Shown here one piece after another: positions 7,784 through 15,512 of a stretch of DNA of 19,717 nt. Within the stretch, counting starts at the first letter, position 1. Every line of letters begins with the position of its first letter. A program made the position numbers and the translations under genes. The notes under the pieces were generated by a model. It was not told the DNA's origin. It ran no database searches and saw only the letters and a program-made list of their open reading frames with translations. The stretch lies in the NCBI GenBank assembly GCA_023266435.1, contig JAHFQF010000016.1:1-19717 (forward strand), in the 5' to 3' direction. The stretch comes from Legionellales bacterium (GTDB lineage Bacteria > Pseudomonadota > Gammaproteobacteria > Berkiellales > Berkiellaceae).

Positions 7784-7999
7784 GTGGTTCTCATACTAAC
7801 GAAGTATGTTTAAAGAATGTGTTTCTAGTAATAACACAAAAAATATAAAGCAGACAAAGAACCAACAATAAAGTGCTGTTTACTTAGCTAACCCAATTTC
7901 GGCTCGGAGTCACAGAGTGAGCGTTTGGCGCATGGATGCGTTACGAGATCCCGGAGCAGCGTATCATGCAAAACTCTGCGCACAAGTGACGCTAAATAC

Positions 8000-8028
8000 T
8001 TGCGTTCGAGTCAGAGGTTGTTTAATAT
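8000..8028 (+). promoter_or_regulatory. Candidate promoter for the T6SS operon
   Basis: TTGCGT (8000-8005) and TAATAT (8023-8028) are separated by 17 bases, a sigma70-like pattern with weak matches (3/6 and 4/6). It lies 61 bases before tssJ and just upstream of a 15-base palindrome. Confidence 0.28.
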
Positions 8029-8036
8029 CCGCACCA

Positions 8037-8051
8037 TATCGTGTAACGATA
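8037..8051. promoter_or_regulatory. Palindrome TATCGTGTAACGATA, possible operator
   Basis: TATCGT and ACGATA are perfect 6-bp arms around a GTA centre, 37 bases before the tssJ start. If the promoter at 8000-8028 is real, the palindrome covers the transcription start, a typical place for a repressor site. No binding protein can be named. Confidence 0.35.
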
Positions 8052-8088
8052 GCCAAAATAAAAAGAATAAAGCCAAGGAGTGGTCTAA

Positions 8089-8535
8089 ATGGCGTTGATA
8101 TTACGGATGTGTATACTAATCAGTATGATTTCATGTGCAGGATGCTTGCCGAAATCCACCTTAATGCTAAAAGTTCACAGCGATCCCATCATTAATCCTA
8201 CCTCTGTAGGAGACCCTCTGCCTGTGATTGTGAAGATTTATCAACTTTCCGAGGATAATGCGTTTTTACAAGCGCAGTTTCAAGAGCTGTGGAAGCAAGA
8301 TCAACAGGTCTTGTCTAGTAGCTTAGTGGCTAAAAAAGAAGTGCAGATTCATCCAAATGACAATACGAGCATTACCTTCAAACAAGTAGAGAATGCACGT
8401 TACCTTGCCGTGGTTGCTACTTTTTTAGATACACAAGGTAAATTTAGAGACATCACTCCACTTCATCAAGGGGTACTAGGGTTAAATCACACACTTTTTA
8501 TTGATGTCTCTGGTAATCGCATCACATTTCTTTAA
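8089..8535 (+). CDS. tssJ: T6SS outer-membrane lipoprotein TssJ
   Basis: TssJ is the lipoprotein that anchors the T6SS membrane complex to the outer membrane and contacts the periplasmic end of TssM. The protein is 148 aa, in the usual range. It starts with a hydrophobic signal (MALILRMCILISMIS) and two cysteines, C16 and C19; C19, preceded by C-A-G, is the most likely lipidated residue, although a Cys at -3 is unusual. The mature part carries the family pattern of short beta strands: DPLPVIVKIYQLSEDNAF, then FLQAQFQELW, then ENARYLAVVATF. The ATG at 8089 has AAGGAG at 8075-8080. It opens the T6SS operon, 32 bases before tssK. The family call rests on pattern plus position. Confidence 0.85.
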   Translation: MALILRMCILISMISCAGCLPKSTLMLKVHSDPIINPTSVGDPLPVIVKIYQLSEDNAFLQAQFQELWKQDQQVLSSSLVAKKEVQIHPNDNTSITFKQVENARYLAVVATFLDTQGKFRDITPLHQGVLGLNHTLFIDVSGNRITFL

Positions 8536-8567
8536 ACCAGAGTGAACAGCGAAGGAAGGGTGTAGAG

Positions 8568-9854
8568 ATGAACACTAAAACGGTGCTCTGGACAGAGGGG
8601 CAATTGTTGACACAGCAACACTTGCAGTGGTACGACCATTGGCATGAGGTGCGCTTGGCTCAGCATTGGAAAGCGGTGAATCCCAATACATTTGGTTGGT
8701 TACAGTTAAAGTGGGATGAGCAAGCACTCTATCAACAACGCTTACAGTTGACTCAGTTTCAGGTAATCCTGCCCAATGGCGAATATTATGAATATCAAGC
8801 AGAGTTTGAGATTCCGCCAGTCTTTCTAGATTTGTCTACGGCGCATTCTCCTGTGTGTTTGTATCTTTGTCTGCCTACAGCGTATTCTGCTACGCAGATT
8901 CCAGGATATCCGGATGTGGGCTACCGAGCGCAATGGACTGCACAGTGTCAACTACAACCCGATCGCCTAGATACACAACGTTCACACGAATTATTAATCG
9001 GTCGACCAAATTGGCAATTGAGTCTGGAGCCATTAGCGTATTGCCATGTGTTACCTGCAGTACGTTGTGAACAGGATCCGCTCAGTGGGCAATGGCATGT
9101 CGATGACACTTATTTTTATCCCGTATTGACGATAGAGGCGTGTCCTGCTTTAAAAACAAGTGTTCAGACATTGCTACAGCGTATTGAGCAATACACACAG
9201 CAGCCTACGTCTGCACTCAATTTGCACCAAAAATCTTCGGTGTCCAGTACACTCTATGAGTTACAGCATGGATTTTTGCAGCAATACGCTGCAGAGCGCT
9301 TGTATGGTTTATTGGGAAGATTATTAATTTACCTAGCATTTCCTAACCATCCTGCTGTCGGTTTTTATAATGTGCATCAATTTAATCAAAGTTGGCAAAC
9401 ATTGTTGGGTGCATGGGGGCGCTATTTGCAGCAACCAGCACAACAGTGGAATGCATGTTTGCCATTGCAACAACACAGCAAGGTGCGATGGCAAATTGAG
9501 TCGATTGCCACGGAAGCTTTCGAGCGTTCTATTTGGATTTTGGTAGTTGAAACCAGTCAGCCTTTAGGAGAGCAACTTGCGAAAAGATTTAGAGAGGAAA
9601 CGAAAATTGCAGCCAAAGGTCAAGTGGATCGCTTAGCAGCCTTGGCTTTAAATGGCATTGTGTTGCAATCTCTCTTGAGGCCCGCGCCTGCTTTCTATCA
9701 CACCTATCAGGGAGATTATTTTCAACTGTTACAAGAAGGCCCTGTTTGGGAAAGTATCCGCAAAGAGCGCTCCCTAGGGATCCTGCTCTCAGCGCCTTTC
9801 CAAGAGCTGTCTTTAAAGTTATTGGTTACACATCAGGATGAGGGCATTGTATGA
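8568..9854 (+). CDS. tssK: T6SS baseplate protein TssK
   Basis: TssK is the trimeric adaptor that joins the cytoplasmic baseplate to the TssJLM membrane complex. The 428-aa protein shows the N-terminal family hallmark VLWTEGQLLTQQHLQWYD (6-23), then the FGWLQLKWDEQAL and QVILPNGEYYEY beta-rich shell domain, a helical middle region and a C-terminal head. Family proteins are usually about 440 aa. The ATG at 8568 follows a strong AAGGAAGG at 8552-8559. The stop overlaps the tssL start by four bases (ATGA), so translation of the two is coupled. Confidence 0.93.
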   Translation: MNTKTVLWTEGQLLTQQHLQWYDHWHEVRLAQHWKAVNPNTFGWLQLKWDEQALYQQRLQLTQFQVILPNGEYYEYQAEFEIPPVFLDLSTAHSPVCLYLCLPTAYSATQIPGYPDVGYRAQWTAQCQLQPDRLDTQRSHELLIGRPNWQLSLEPLAYCHVLPAVRCEQDPLSGQWHVDDTYFYPVLTIEACPALKTSVQTLLQRIEQYTQQPTSALNLHQKSSVSSTLYELQHGFLQQYAAERLYGLLGRLLIYLAFPNHPAVGFYNVHQFNQSWQTLLGAWGRYLQQPAQQWNACLPLQQHSKVRWQIESIATEAFERSIWILVVETSQPLGEQLAKRFREETKIAAKGQVDRLAALALNGIVLQSLLRPAPAFYHTYQGDYFQLLQEGPVWESIRKERSLGILLSAPFQELSLKLLVTHQDEGIV

Positions 9855-10567
9855 ACCAAGAAAGTCAAGTATGGCAAGCTGCTTCTCCGTTTTGGCGTTT
9901 ATTATCAGAGTTAAACAGACTGGCTCAGTGGCCGTCTGCCATGGTGCTAAAAACCAAATTGTTAGCGCTGTTTGAAGACTTGGATGAGATCTTGTTAAGT
10001 TTAAATGTCAGTTACGAATCACAGCAAGACATAAAATATGCATTGGCTGCGCTATTTGATGAGCAAGTTCTCAATAGTGATTATAGAGAAAAAGATCGCT
10101 GGCTAGAAAATACACTACAGTGGCAGCTCTTTGAGGACAATTGTGCGGGCATAGGGTTCTTTAAGCGCTTAACACGCTTACAGTGTCACCCTAAGGCAAA
10201 CTACTCAATTTTAATGATTTATTATTTGTGTTTAAACTTGGGTTTTAAAGGACGATATGCGATAGAGTCCCCAGAGCAATTAACCATTTTACAAAGTACA
10301 CTCTATGAGTTGATTCAATTACAGCAAGACATGTTAGGTCTACACACTGTATCGTTGCCTGTGCTAGCTGCTCAAAAGCGGTCTCCAATGTGGCGTAAGC
10401 CGGCAATTTTAGGGCTTTGTCTGGGTGGTAGCTTAGTTTGCTTGTTGTATCTCGGTTTTCAATTTAAGATGTCACATGTGTTGGCTGACAGCTTGAATCA
10501 TTTGACAGAATATCAATCGTTTGTGCAAGCACAGATTTTTCGAATTGACGCACAAAAGCAAGGATAA
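9851..10567 (+). CDS. tssL: T6SS inner-membrane protein TssL (DotU family)
   Basis: TssL is an inner-membrane protein whose cytoplasmic hook-shaped domain links TssM to the baseplate. The 238-aa protein shows DotU motifs: KYALAALFDEQVLNSDYREKDRW (62-84), the aromatic LQWQLFEDN (89-97), GFFKRL (102-107) and YYLCLNLGFKGRY (124-136). A single transmembrane helix near residues 185-204 leaves a short periplasmic tail of about 34 residues. There is no C-terminal OmpA-like peptidoglycan-binding domain, so anchoring to the wall would need another protein. Its start overlaps the tssK stop and tssM begins three bases after it. Confidence 0.93.
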   Translation: MNQESQVWQAASPFWRLLSELNRLAQWPSAMVLKTKLLALFEDLDEILLSLNVSYESQQDIKYALAALFDEQVLNSDYREKDRWLENTLQWQLFEDNCAGIGFFKRLTRLQCHPKANYSILMIYYLCLNLGFKGRYAIESPEQLTILQSTLYELIQLQQDMLGLHTVSLPVLAAQKRSPMWRKPAILGLCLGGSLVCLLYLGFQFKMSHVLADSLNHLTEYQSFVQAQIFRIDAQKQG

Positions 10568-10570
10568 ATT

Positions 10571-13500
10571 ATGATCCGTTTTAATCCACTCAATCCTAAA
10601 GTTATTTTCATTACTACTGTGCTCATCACAACGTTGGGAATCAGCAGCCTATTTTTACACTGGCAAACACTCTGGGTAGCAGCCGGCGCACTTTTGGGTG
10701 CAGGACTTTGGTTTAGTTTTAAAATCCTACAGGCAAAACGTTTTGGACGACAATTACAGCATGCGATGCAATCACAGCAGGACGGGCATCGTCATAAACT
10801 AGAAATCGAAGCACTGAAATCTGCCATGCTGCAGTCTATTGGTCGCTTGAAAACATCAGAATTGGGAGTCACTTATCAGGGTAGCGCGGCTTTGTATGCA
10901 TTACCTTGGTATATCGTAATCGGACCTGCAGCCGCCGGGAAAAGCACCTTATTGCGTCAATCTGGCATGCGTTTCCCCATGGATGCACAACAGGAAATTC
11001 AAGTACGAGGGTTTGGTGGAACTCGTAATTGTGATTGGTGGTTTGCAGACAGCGCAGTTTTCTTAGACACCGCTGGTCGTTATACCACGGAACCCGATGA
11101 CCGGGAAGAATGGTTGTCTTTTCTCAAGTTAGTGAAAAAATTTCGTCCTAAGCAACCGATTAATGGCCTCATTGTGGCGATTACTTTAAGTGATTTGTTA
11201 ACACAAGCAGAGCAACTAGAAAGCCATGCCCAATTGATTCGGGAACGTTTACAAGAAATCAGCAGTACTTTAGGGTTCATTGTACCCACTACACTTGTAT
11301 TAACTAAATGTGATCAGTTAAAAGGTTTTGGACATTTTTTTAAAGATGCTGAATCACAAGATAAAAAACAACCGTTAGGTATACATTTTTTTGACAATGA
11401 GCCAGTGGACTCTAGAAATGGAGTCATTGGCAAGCTAAATATGTTGTATGCACAGTTTGCATTGGACCGTGCTAAAAAACTGCAATCTGCAGAGACCACC
11501 ATTGAGAAAAAGAATATCATTGATTTTCCTGAAAATTTTCAAGCAATCATTCCACATTTGAATCGCTTTTTATCTTTGATTGCAGAACGTAACCCGTATC
11601 AAGATACCCCATTTGTTGCGGGGTTATATCTAACCTCTGCGTTACAAGACAATAGGCAAATGCTGGTCGCTCCAGAAGCGGATTCTAAAGTTTTTCAATT
11701 GATGGATGTAACTGCTGAAGAGTATGTGACAAGCAATGACAGCTACTTTGTAAAATCTCTGTTTCAAAACGTAATTGTCCCTCAACGTTATCTGCTCAAA
11801 CGCAATCCCATACAACAACGACGCCACCGTATGCAACAAATGGTTTTTTATACCGCGAGCTTTGCAGGGCTAGCCTTGTTTTCGGTCGGATCTTGGAAGG
11901 CTTATCAGCATAATCAAGTATTGTTGCAACAAGGCGTATGGAAAATGGCTGAGCTGGCTAGAACCATGCAGTTTCAGATTACGACACAGAAACCTGCGCA
12001 AATTGCTGCGCAAGCCGTGGTGCATGAGCATTTAGTCGCTTTGAAAAATTATAGTAAGCAGATTCCTATGGCATTGAGGATGGGACTGTATCGAGGTGAT
12101 AAACAATTACCCGCCATGTCAGAAGCCTTGGCGACGACTTTGCAAACTACGTTTGTACAACCTTTGGCGGAGTCTTTACACCAACAGTTAGTTGAAAATC
12201 ATCAAACATGGCTGACGTTGCCTCCCGAAGATCAGGCCGCCTATTATGATGCATACCATGCTTTGTTAGGCGATTACTTTGCGCTACAGGCACCTACGGG
12301 AGTCGATATTCCTCGTGCTGCAAAAAGTTTAGCCGGACGCTGGGAAAATTTATTAAAAGAACAAAACAGTGGTTATCAAACCCTAGGCTTTCAATCGGAA
12401 ACCTTGTTTCAATTGGTAGAGTTTTATTTACATCATCGTCAACAGTATAGCGATGGCTTCTTTCAATATGTGCCAGATATGGCGTTGATTGCTACGGCAC
12501 AGAAAGATTTGATTCTGCCCCAAGCTCCGCACTTACTCTACCAGCAAGTCATGGAGGGGTTGCAAGAGACGATGGGTATTGTTGATCCTAATCGCCAATT
12601 AAAGACGACATTATGGCAAGCAGACTATCCACTATCGACGGCCTATACCACAGAAGAATGGTTTAAAACGGTGCAGCCTAAACTGCTTGAGAAAACCAAT
12701 CTGGTGGCTGAGGGAGACTCGATCATTGGTCATGTGGGTTACAATGTGATCAATAAAGAATCGTTATTTTCAGAAATGAAGGCGCTATATGAAAAAGATT
12801 ATCAACAACAATGGCTGTCTTTTTTAAATGGTCTGAGTGTAAAGGCGTTTGATAATTTAGATCAAGCCAGTACGGCGTTATATGCACTCAGTGATGCCAA
12901 AGGCATGTACCCAGAGTTGTTTAGATGGATAGCAGCGAATCAATACAATGCAACTGCTTTAGGTGAAATTCAGATTTTTGCAAATCAAGCAGCTGAACCT
13001 ACAGATTTGTTAAAGCAATATTTATTAGTTATTTCACGCTTACAAAATGATGTGTTGCGGATCAGTAAAAGCAGTGAAGCGCCACAATTGGCATTGACTT
13101 ATGCACAGAAACTATTAAATCAAAATGGCATGGACACCGAGCTATACAAAGCGTCTGTGGTGATTGACACCTTGGTGATGGGGGTGCAAGACAAAGCACT
13201 ACAGCAAGCCTTGTCTCATTTGTTGTTATCGCCGGTACAAACTACTTGGGGTAGTATTTTAAATGAAGCTGCAGACGCACTGCAGGCGATGTGGGATCAG
13301 GACGTACTGACGCCTTTTGACGACAAATTGGCTTCTAGATATCCTTTTTCTAAAGTAGAAGATGAAGTTGCGGTTTCTGATCTGTCGGCATTCTTTAAAC
13401 CACATACTGGTATTTTGTGGGAGTTTGTAGAAACGAATCTGCTGCCATTTATGACAACTACACGCTCTGCCATGACACCCAAACAGTGGCTAGGAAAATC

Positions 13501-14002
13501 CTTACCTGTGTCGCCCGCTTTGCTGGCCTCTATACAAAAAGCGCAGCGCTTAACACAAAGCTTATTCCATAAAGAAGGGCAGGAAATTGGATTTGACTAT
13601 TTTGTGTATCCTGTTGCAACGGCGGGCGTGCAAGAGCTTAGTTTAACAACTAATCAAGATACTTATCGATATCGTAATGAGCCACAAGAGTGGCGACGAT
13701 TTTCCTGGCCAGGCGATATGTCTACTTTGAGCGCAAAAATTGCGGCCATTTCTCAGCAAGGGCAACAAGGAAAATTACAAACGCAAGGAGTGTGGTCTTT
13801 ATTCAAACTACTTGAAAAAGCGGAGTTTTCAGCCACTAATCAAGGTAAATATGTAGGACGTTGGCGTTTAAAAACAGACTCGGGTGAGATGCTCCAGTGT
13901 AGCTTTATGTTTAAAGGCGACAGAAAAGATAATCTCTTTGAACAATTGTTTGTTACGCCATTACAATTACCAAAAAACATCAAATCATCAGAGGTAGGGT
14001 AA
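10571..14002 (+). CDS. tssM: T6SS inner-membrane protein TssM (IcmF family)
   Basis: TssM is the large inner-membrane subunit spanning the periplasm to meet TssJ. The 1143-aa length is typical. Two N-terminal hydrophobic segments (about 10-29 and 34-52) form a hairpin, and a third (about 424-444) starts the long periplasmic part. The cytoplasmic domain between them has a complete Walker A, GPAAAGKS (118-125), a FLDTAGRY segment (164-171) resembling the G3/Walker B region, and TKCD (245-248). Further family marks are GLYLTSALQ (351-359) and YFVKSLFQNVIVPQ (392-405). The C-terminal part with SFMFKGDRKDNLF fits the beta domain that binds TssJ. The ATG at 10571 has AAGGA at 10559-10563. TssM genes may or may not keep a Walker A, and here it looks intact. 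Confidence 0.94.
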   Translation: MIRFNPLNPKVIFITTVLITTLGISSLFLHWQTLWVAAGALLGAGLWFSFKILQAKRFGRQLQHAMQSQQDGHRHKLEIEALKSAMLQSIGRLKTSELGVTYQGSAALYALPWYIVIGPAAAGKSTLLRQSGMRFPMDAQQEIQVRGFGGTRNCDWWFADSAVFLDTAGRYTTEPDDREEWLSFLKLVKKFRPKQPINGLIVAITLSDLLTQAEQLESHAQLIRERLQEISSTLGFIVPTTLVLTKCDQLKGFGHFFKDAESQDKKQPLGIHFFDNEPVDSRNGVIGKLNMLYAQFALDRAKKLQSAETTIEKKNIIDFPENFQAIIPHLNRFLSLIAERNPYQDTPFVAGLYLTSALQDNRQMLVAPEADSKVFQLMDVTAEEYVTSNDSYFVKSLFQNVIVPQRYLLKRNPIQQRRHRMQQMVFYTASFAGLALFSVGSWKAYQHNQVLLQQGVWKMAELARTMQFQITTQKPAQIAAQAVVHEHLVALKNYSKQIPMALRMGLYRGDKQLPAMSEALATTLQTTFVQPLAESLHQQLVENHQTWLTLPPEDQAAYYDAYHALLGDYFALQAPTGVDIPRAAKSLAGRWENLLKEQNSGYQTLGFQSETLFQLVEFYLHHRQQYSDGFFQYVPDMALIATAQKDLILPQAPHLLYQQVMEGLQETMGIVDPNRQLKTTLWQADYPLSTAYTTEEWFKTVQPKLLEKTNLVAEGDSIIGHVGYNVINKESLFSEMKALYEKDYQQQWLSFLNGLSVKAFDNLDQASTALYALSDAKGMYPELFRWIAANQYNATALGEIQIFANQAAEPTDLLKQYLLVISRLQNDVLRISKSSEAPQLALTYAQKLLNQNGMDTELYKASVVIDTLVMGVQDKALQQALSHLLLSPVQTTWGSILNEAADALQAMWDQDVLTPFDDKLASRYPFSKVEDEVAVSDLSAFFKPHTGILWEFVETNLLPFMTTTRSAMTPKQWLGKSLPVSPALLASIQKAQRLTQSLFHKEGQEIGFDYFVYPVATAGVQELSLTTNQDTYRYRNEPQEWRRFSWPGDMSTLSAKIAAISQQGQQGKLQTQGVWSLFKLLEKAEFSATNQGKYVGRWRLKTDSGEMLQCSFMFKGDRKDNLFEQLFVTPLQLPKNIKSSEVG

Positions 14003-14006
14003 CGCT

Positions 14007-14966
14007 TTGTTGTCTTTATTAAAGCCATTTCACAAGAAAAAAGTGGAGACCAGGCCGCCTTCCGTGAGTTTAACGGGAAAGTTGCCCTGTGAGGCGGATT
14101 TTATCCGCCATGCGATTACGCATACGCATGCAACCTTGCTCGATCAATGGTTACAAGCCGGTTTTCAGCAGCTCATCAAATGGGATAAGTCGGCTTATCC
14201 CAATGTTTTTTCAAACATTTATTTTTATCAAAGGTTTGCTAACACAGCGCAGATTGCGTTGGGAAGTGTGTACGCCAGCCACGATAAGTCAGGCAGACAT
14301 TACCCTTTAATGATCAGTAAATGGGATACGATTGCAGAGCCTTTAGATGAGTTCATGCCTTTTTTGCCTATTTTGTATGCTGACATATGGCAACAATTGT
14401 GCTCTTTTAATATTGCAGTGATGCAAGAACGCACTTTATTAACACAATTTATTAGAAATTTTGAACCTGTAAATCCCACAGTGGCACAAACACCCCCTTA
14501 CCAATCCATGATGCGTGCGGTGGGGATGTCAGTCCAACAGTTTTTGCAAGAGTGGGATAATGCAGCACATGTGATTGCACAAGGATTGCATGAGTTAAAG
14601 CATTACTCGACAAATCCTAGACATGCCTTATGTTTCCCACTGCCCAAATACTGTGAAGGAGAGCTGGCAATTCCTTATATCGCCTTCTGGCTGCAACTGT
14701 GTGAACACTTTTTACCTAATCAGCCGTGGCAACAGGTTTTTTGGCAGAGTGATGAGAGGCAACCGTTGTTATGGGTGCATTTTTATCCATTACATGCTGA
14801 TTTGTTATCGTGGTTATTGGTTCCTACTCTCAGGAAAGAAGAAAAGCGGATTATTTGTGTGACGGGTTCACAGCAGTTGGCATTACTGACAAAAGTAAAA
14901 CAATGGTTGAGTCGTGATACAGATACTGTGTGTCAATTGCTACATGGAATCATGAAGCAGTTTTAA
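14007..14966 (+). CDS. tagF: T6SS-associated protein TagF
   Basis: TagF is a cytosolic post-translational regulator of T6SS, known in Pseudomonas and Agrobacterium to hold back assembly. The signature TGKLPCEADFIRH (23-35) matches the family GK.P..GDF motif with Gly replaced by Glu-Ala. DQWLQAGFQQL (46-56) and GSVYASHDKSGRHYPLMIS (86-104) match the conserved block. At 319 aa it is longer than the roughly 220-230 aa common in the family; the C-terminal part after about residue 170 is not recognised beyond general resemblance. No ATG is near: the start is a TTG at 14007 (or 14010), behind GAGGTAGGG at 13991-13999 and four bases after the tssM stop. The partners PpkA and PppA are not seen in this window. 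Confidence 0.82.
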   Translation: MLSLLKPFHKKKVETRPPSVSLTGKLPCEADFIRHAITHTHATLLDQWLQAGFQQLIKWDKSAYPNVFSNIYFYQRFANTAQIALGSVYASHDKSGRHYPLMISKWDTIAEPLDEFMPFLPILYADIWQQLCSFNIAVMQERTLLTQFIRNFEPVNPTVAQTPPYQSMMRAVGMSVQQFLQEWDNAAHVIAQGLHELKHYSTNPRHALCFPLPKYCEGELAIPYIAFWLQLCEHFLPNQPWQQVFWQSDERQPLLWVHFYPLHADLLSWLLVPTLRKEEKRIICVTGSQQLALLTKVKQWLSRDTDTVCQLLHGIMKQF

Positions 14967-15044
14967 AGAAACCCTCTATTAGGTTTTTAAAATGGAAAAA
15001 ATGGGGCCGGAGAGCCTCTGTTTTGAGGTCATAAGGAGAGAGAC

Positions 15045-15512
15045 ATGTCTAGAAGAAGCTATCAACAAGAAATACCTAAGGCTCGCATTAATATTACCTT
15101 AGACATTGAAAAAGATGGGTCACAGCTACAACATGAACTACCCCATAAGGTATTGGCACTGGGAAATTTCAGTGGTGATAAGCCAAAGGAGTCTCTGGCT
15201 AAAAGAGCGCCTATTTCTGTCACCCCACATAATTTAGATGAGGTCATTGCAAAATTAAAACCCGTTTTGCAGTTAGAATTATCTGAAGGCGAGACCACAC
15301 ATCGAGTGAATTTAAACTTTCAATCTCTACGAGATTTTCATCCTGATCAATTAGTGTATCAAGAGCCTACTTTAAAAAAACTCATTGCGATGCGTCAATT
15401 ACTGATGGATTTACGTGCTCAAATGATTGATAACCGCCAGTTTAAAAAACAATTACAGGCCATGTTACAAGCCGCAATGAATGCAGAGGAGTGTGTTCAT
15501 GAATCTTGTTGA
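15045..15512 (+). CDS. tssB: T6SS contractile sheath small subunit TssB (VipA)
   Basis: TssB pairs with TssC to build the contractile sheath that drives the Hcp tube out of the cell. The protein is 155 aa, slightly short of the usual 160-170. It has the family N terminus SRRSYQQEIPKARINITLDIE (2-22), the LPHKVLALGNFSG motif (32-44), and the C-terminal helix region DFHPDQLVYQEPTLKKLIAMRQLLMDLRAQM that interlocks with TssC. The ATG at 15045 follows AAGGAGAG (15033-15040), a strong site. A 78-base gap separates it from tagF, with only a feeble stem-loop near 14969-14988. Its 3' end overlaps tssC by 14 bases. Confidence 0.94.
   Translation: MSRRSYQQEIPKARINITLDIEKDGSQLQHELPHKVLALGNFSGDKPKESLAKRAPISVTPHNLDEVIAKLKPVLQLELSEGETTHRVNLNFQSLRDFHPDQLVYQEPTLKKLIAMRQLLMDLRAQMIDNRQFKKQLQAMLQAAMNAEECVHESC
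15485..15490 (+). promoter_or_regulatory. Ribosome binding site deciding the tssC start
   Basis: AGAGGA inside the end of tssB lies eight bases before the ATG at 15499. The in-frame ATG at 15481 has no such site, so 15499 is preferred. Confidence 0.7.

Larger units (their letters stand above)
7784..8088. other. Divergent intergenic region between acyltransferase and tssJ
   Basis: This 305-base region separates divergent genes and should hold promoters for both. It contains an inverted copy of the ACTCCGA motif (7891-7910), a candidate promoter and a perfect palindrome close to tssJ. A GTG-started frame from 7917 runs into tssJ but resembles no protein I know and lacks a ribosome site. I see no RNA gene here. 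Confidence 0.5.

Noticed and set aside
7927..7945. Possible sigma54 promoter (TTGGCGCATGGATGCG) upstream of tssJ
   Set aside because: The GG-to-GC spacing is one base shorter than the strict -24/-12 requirement, and the -12 element is poor.
7917..8195. 92-codon GTG-started + strand frame running into tssJ
   Set aside because: It has no ribosome site, resembles no family I know and overlaps the well-supported tssJ start in another frame.
14969..14988. AAACC/GGTTT stem followed by T5 between tagF and tssB
   Set aside because: The stem has only five mostly AT pairs with an eight-base loop; too weak to call a terminator.
14992..15070. Small ATG frame between tagF and tssB
   Set aside because: It overlaps the tssB ribosome site and start and has no support beyond being open.
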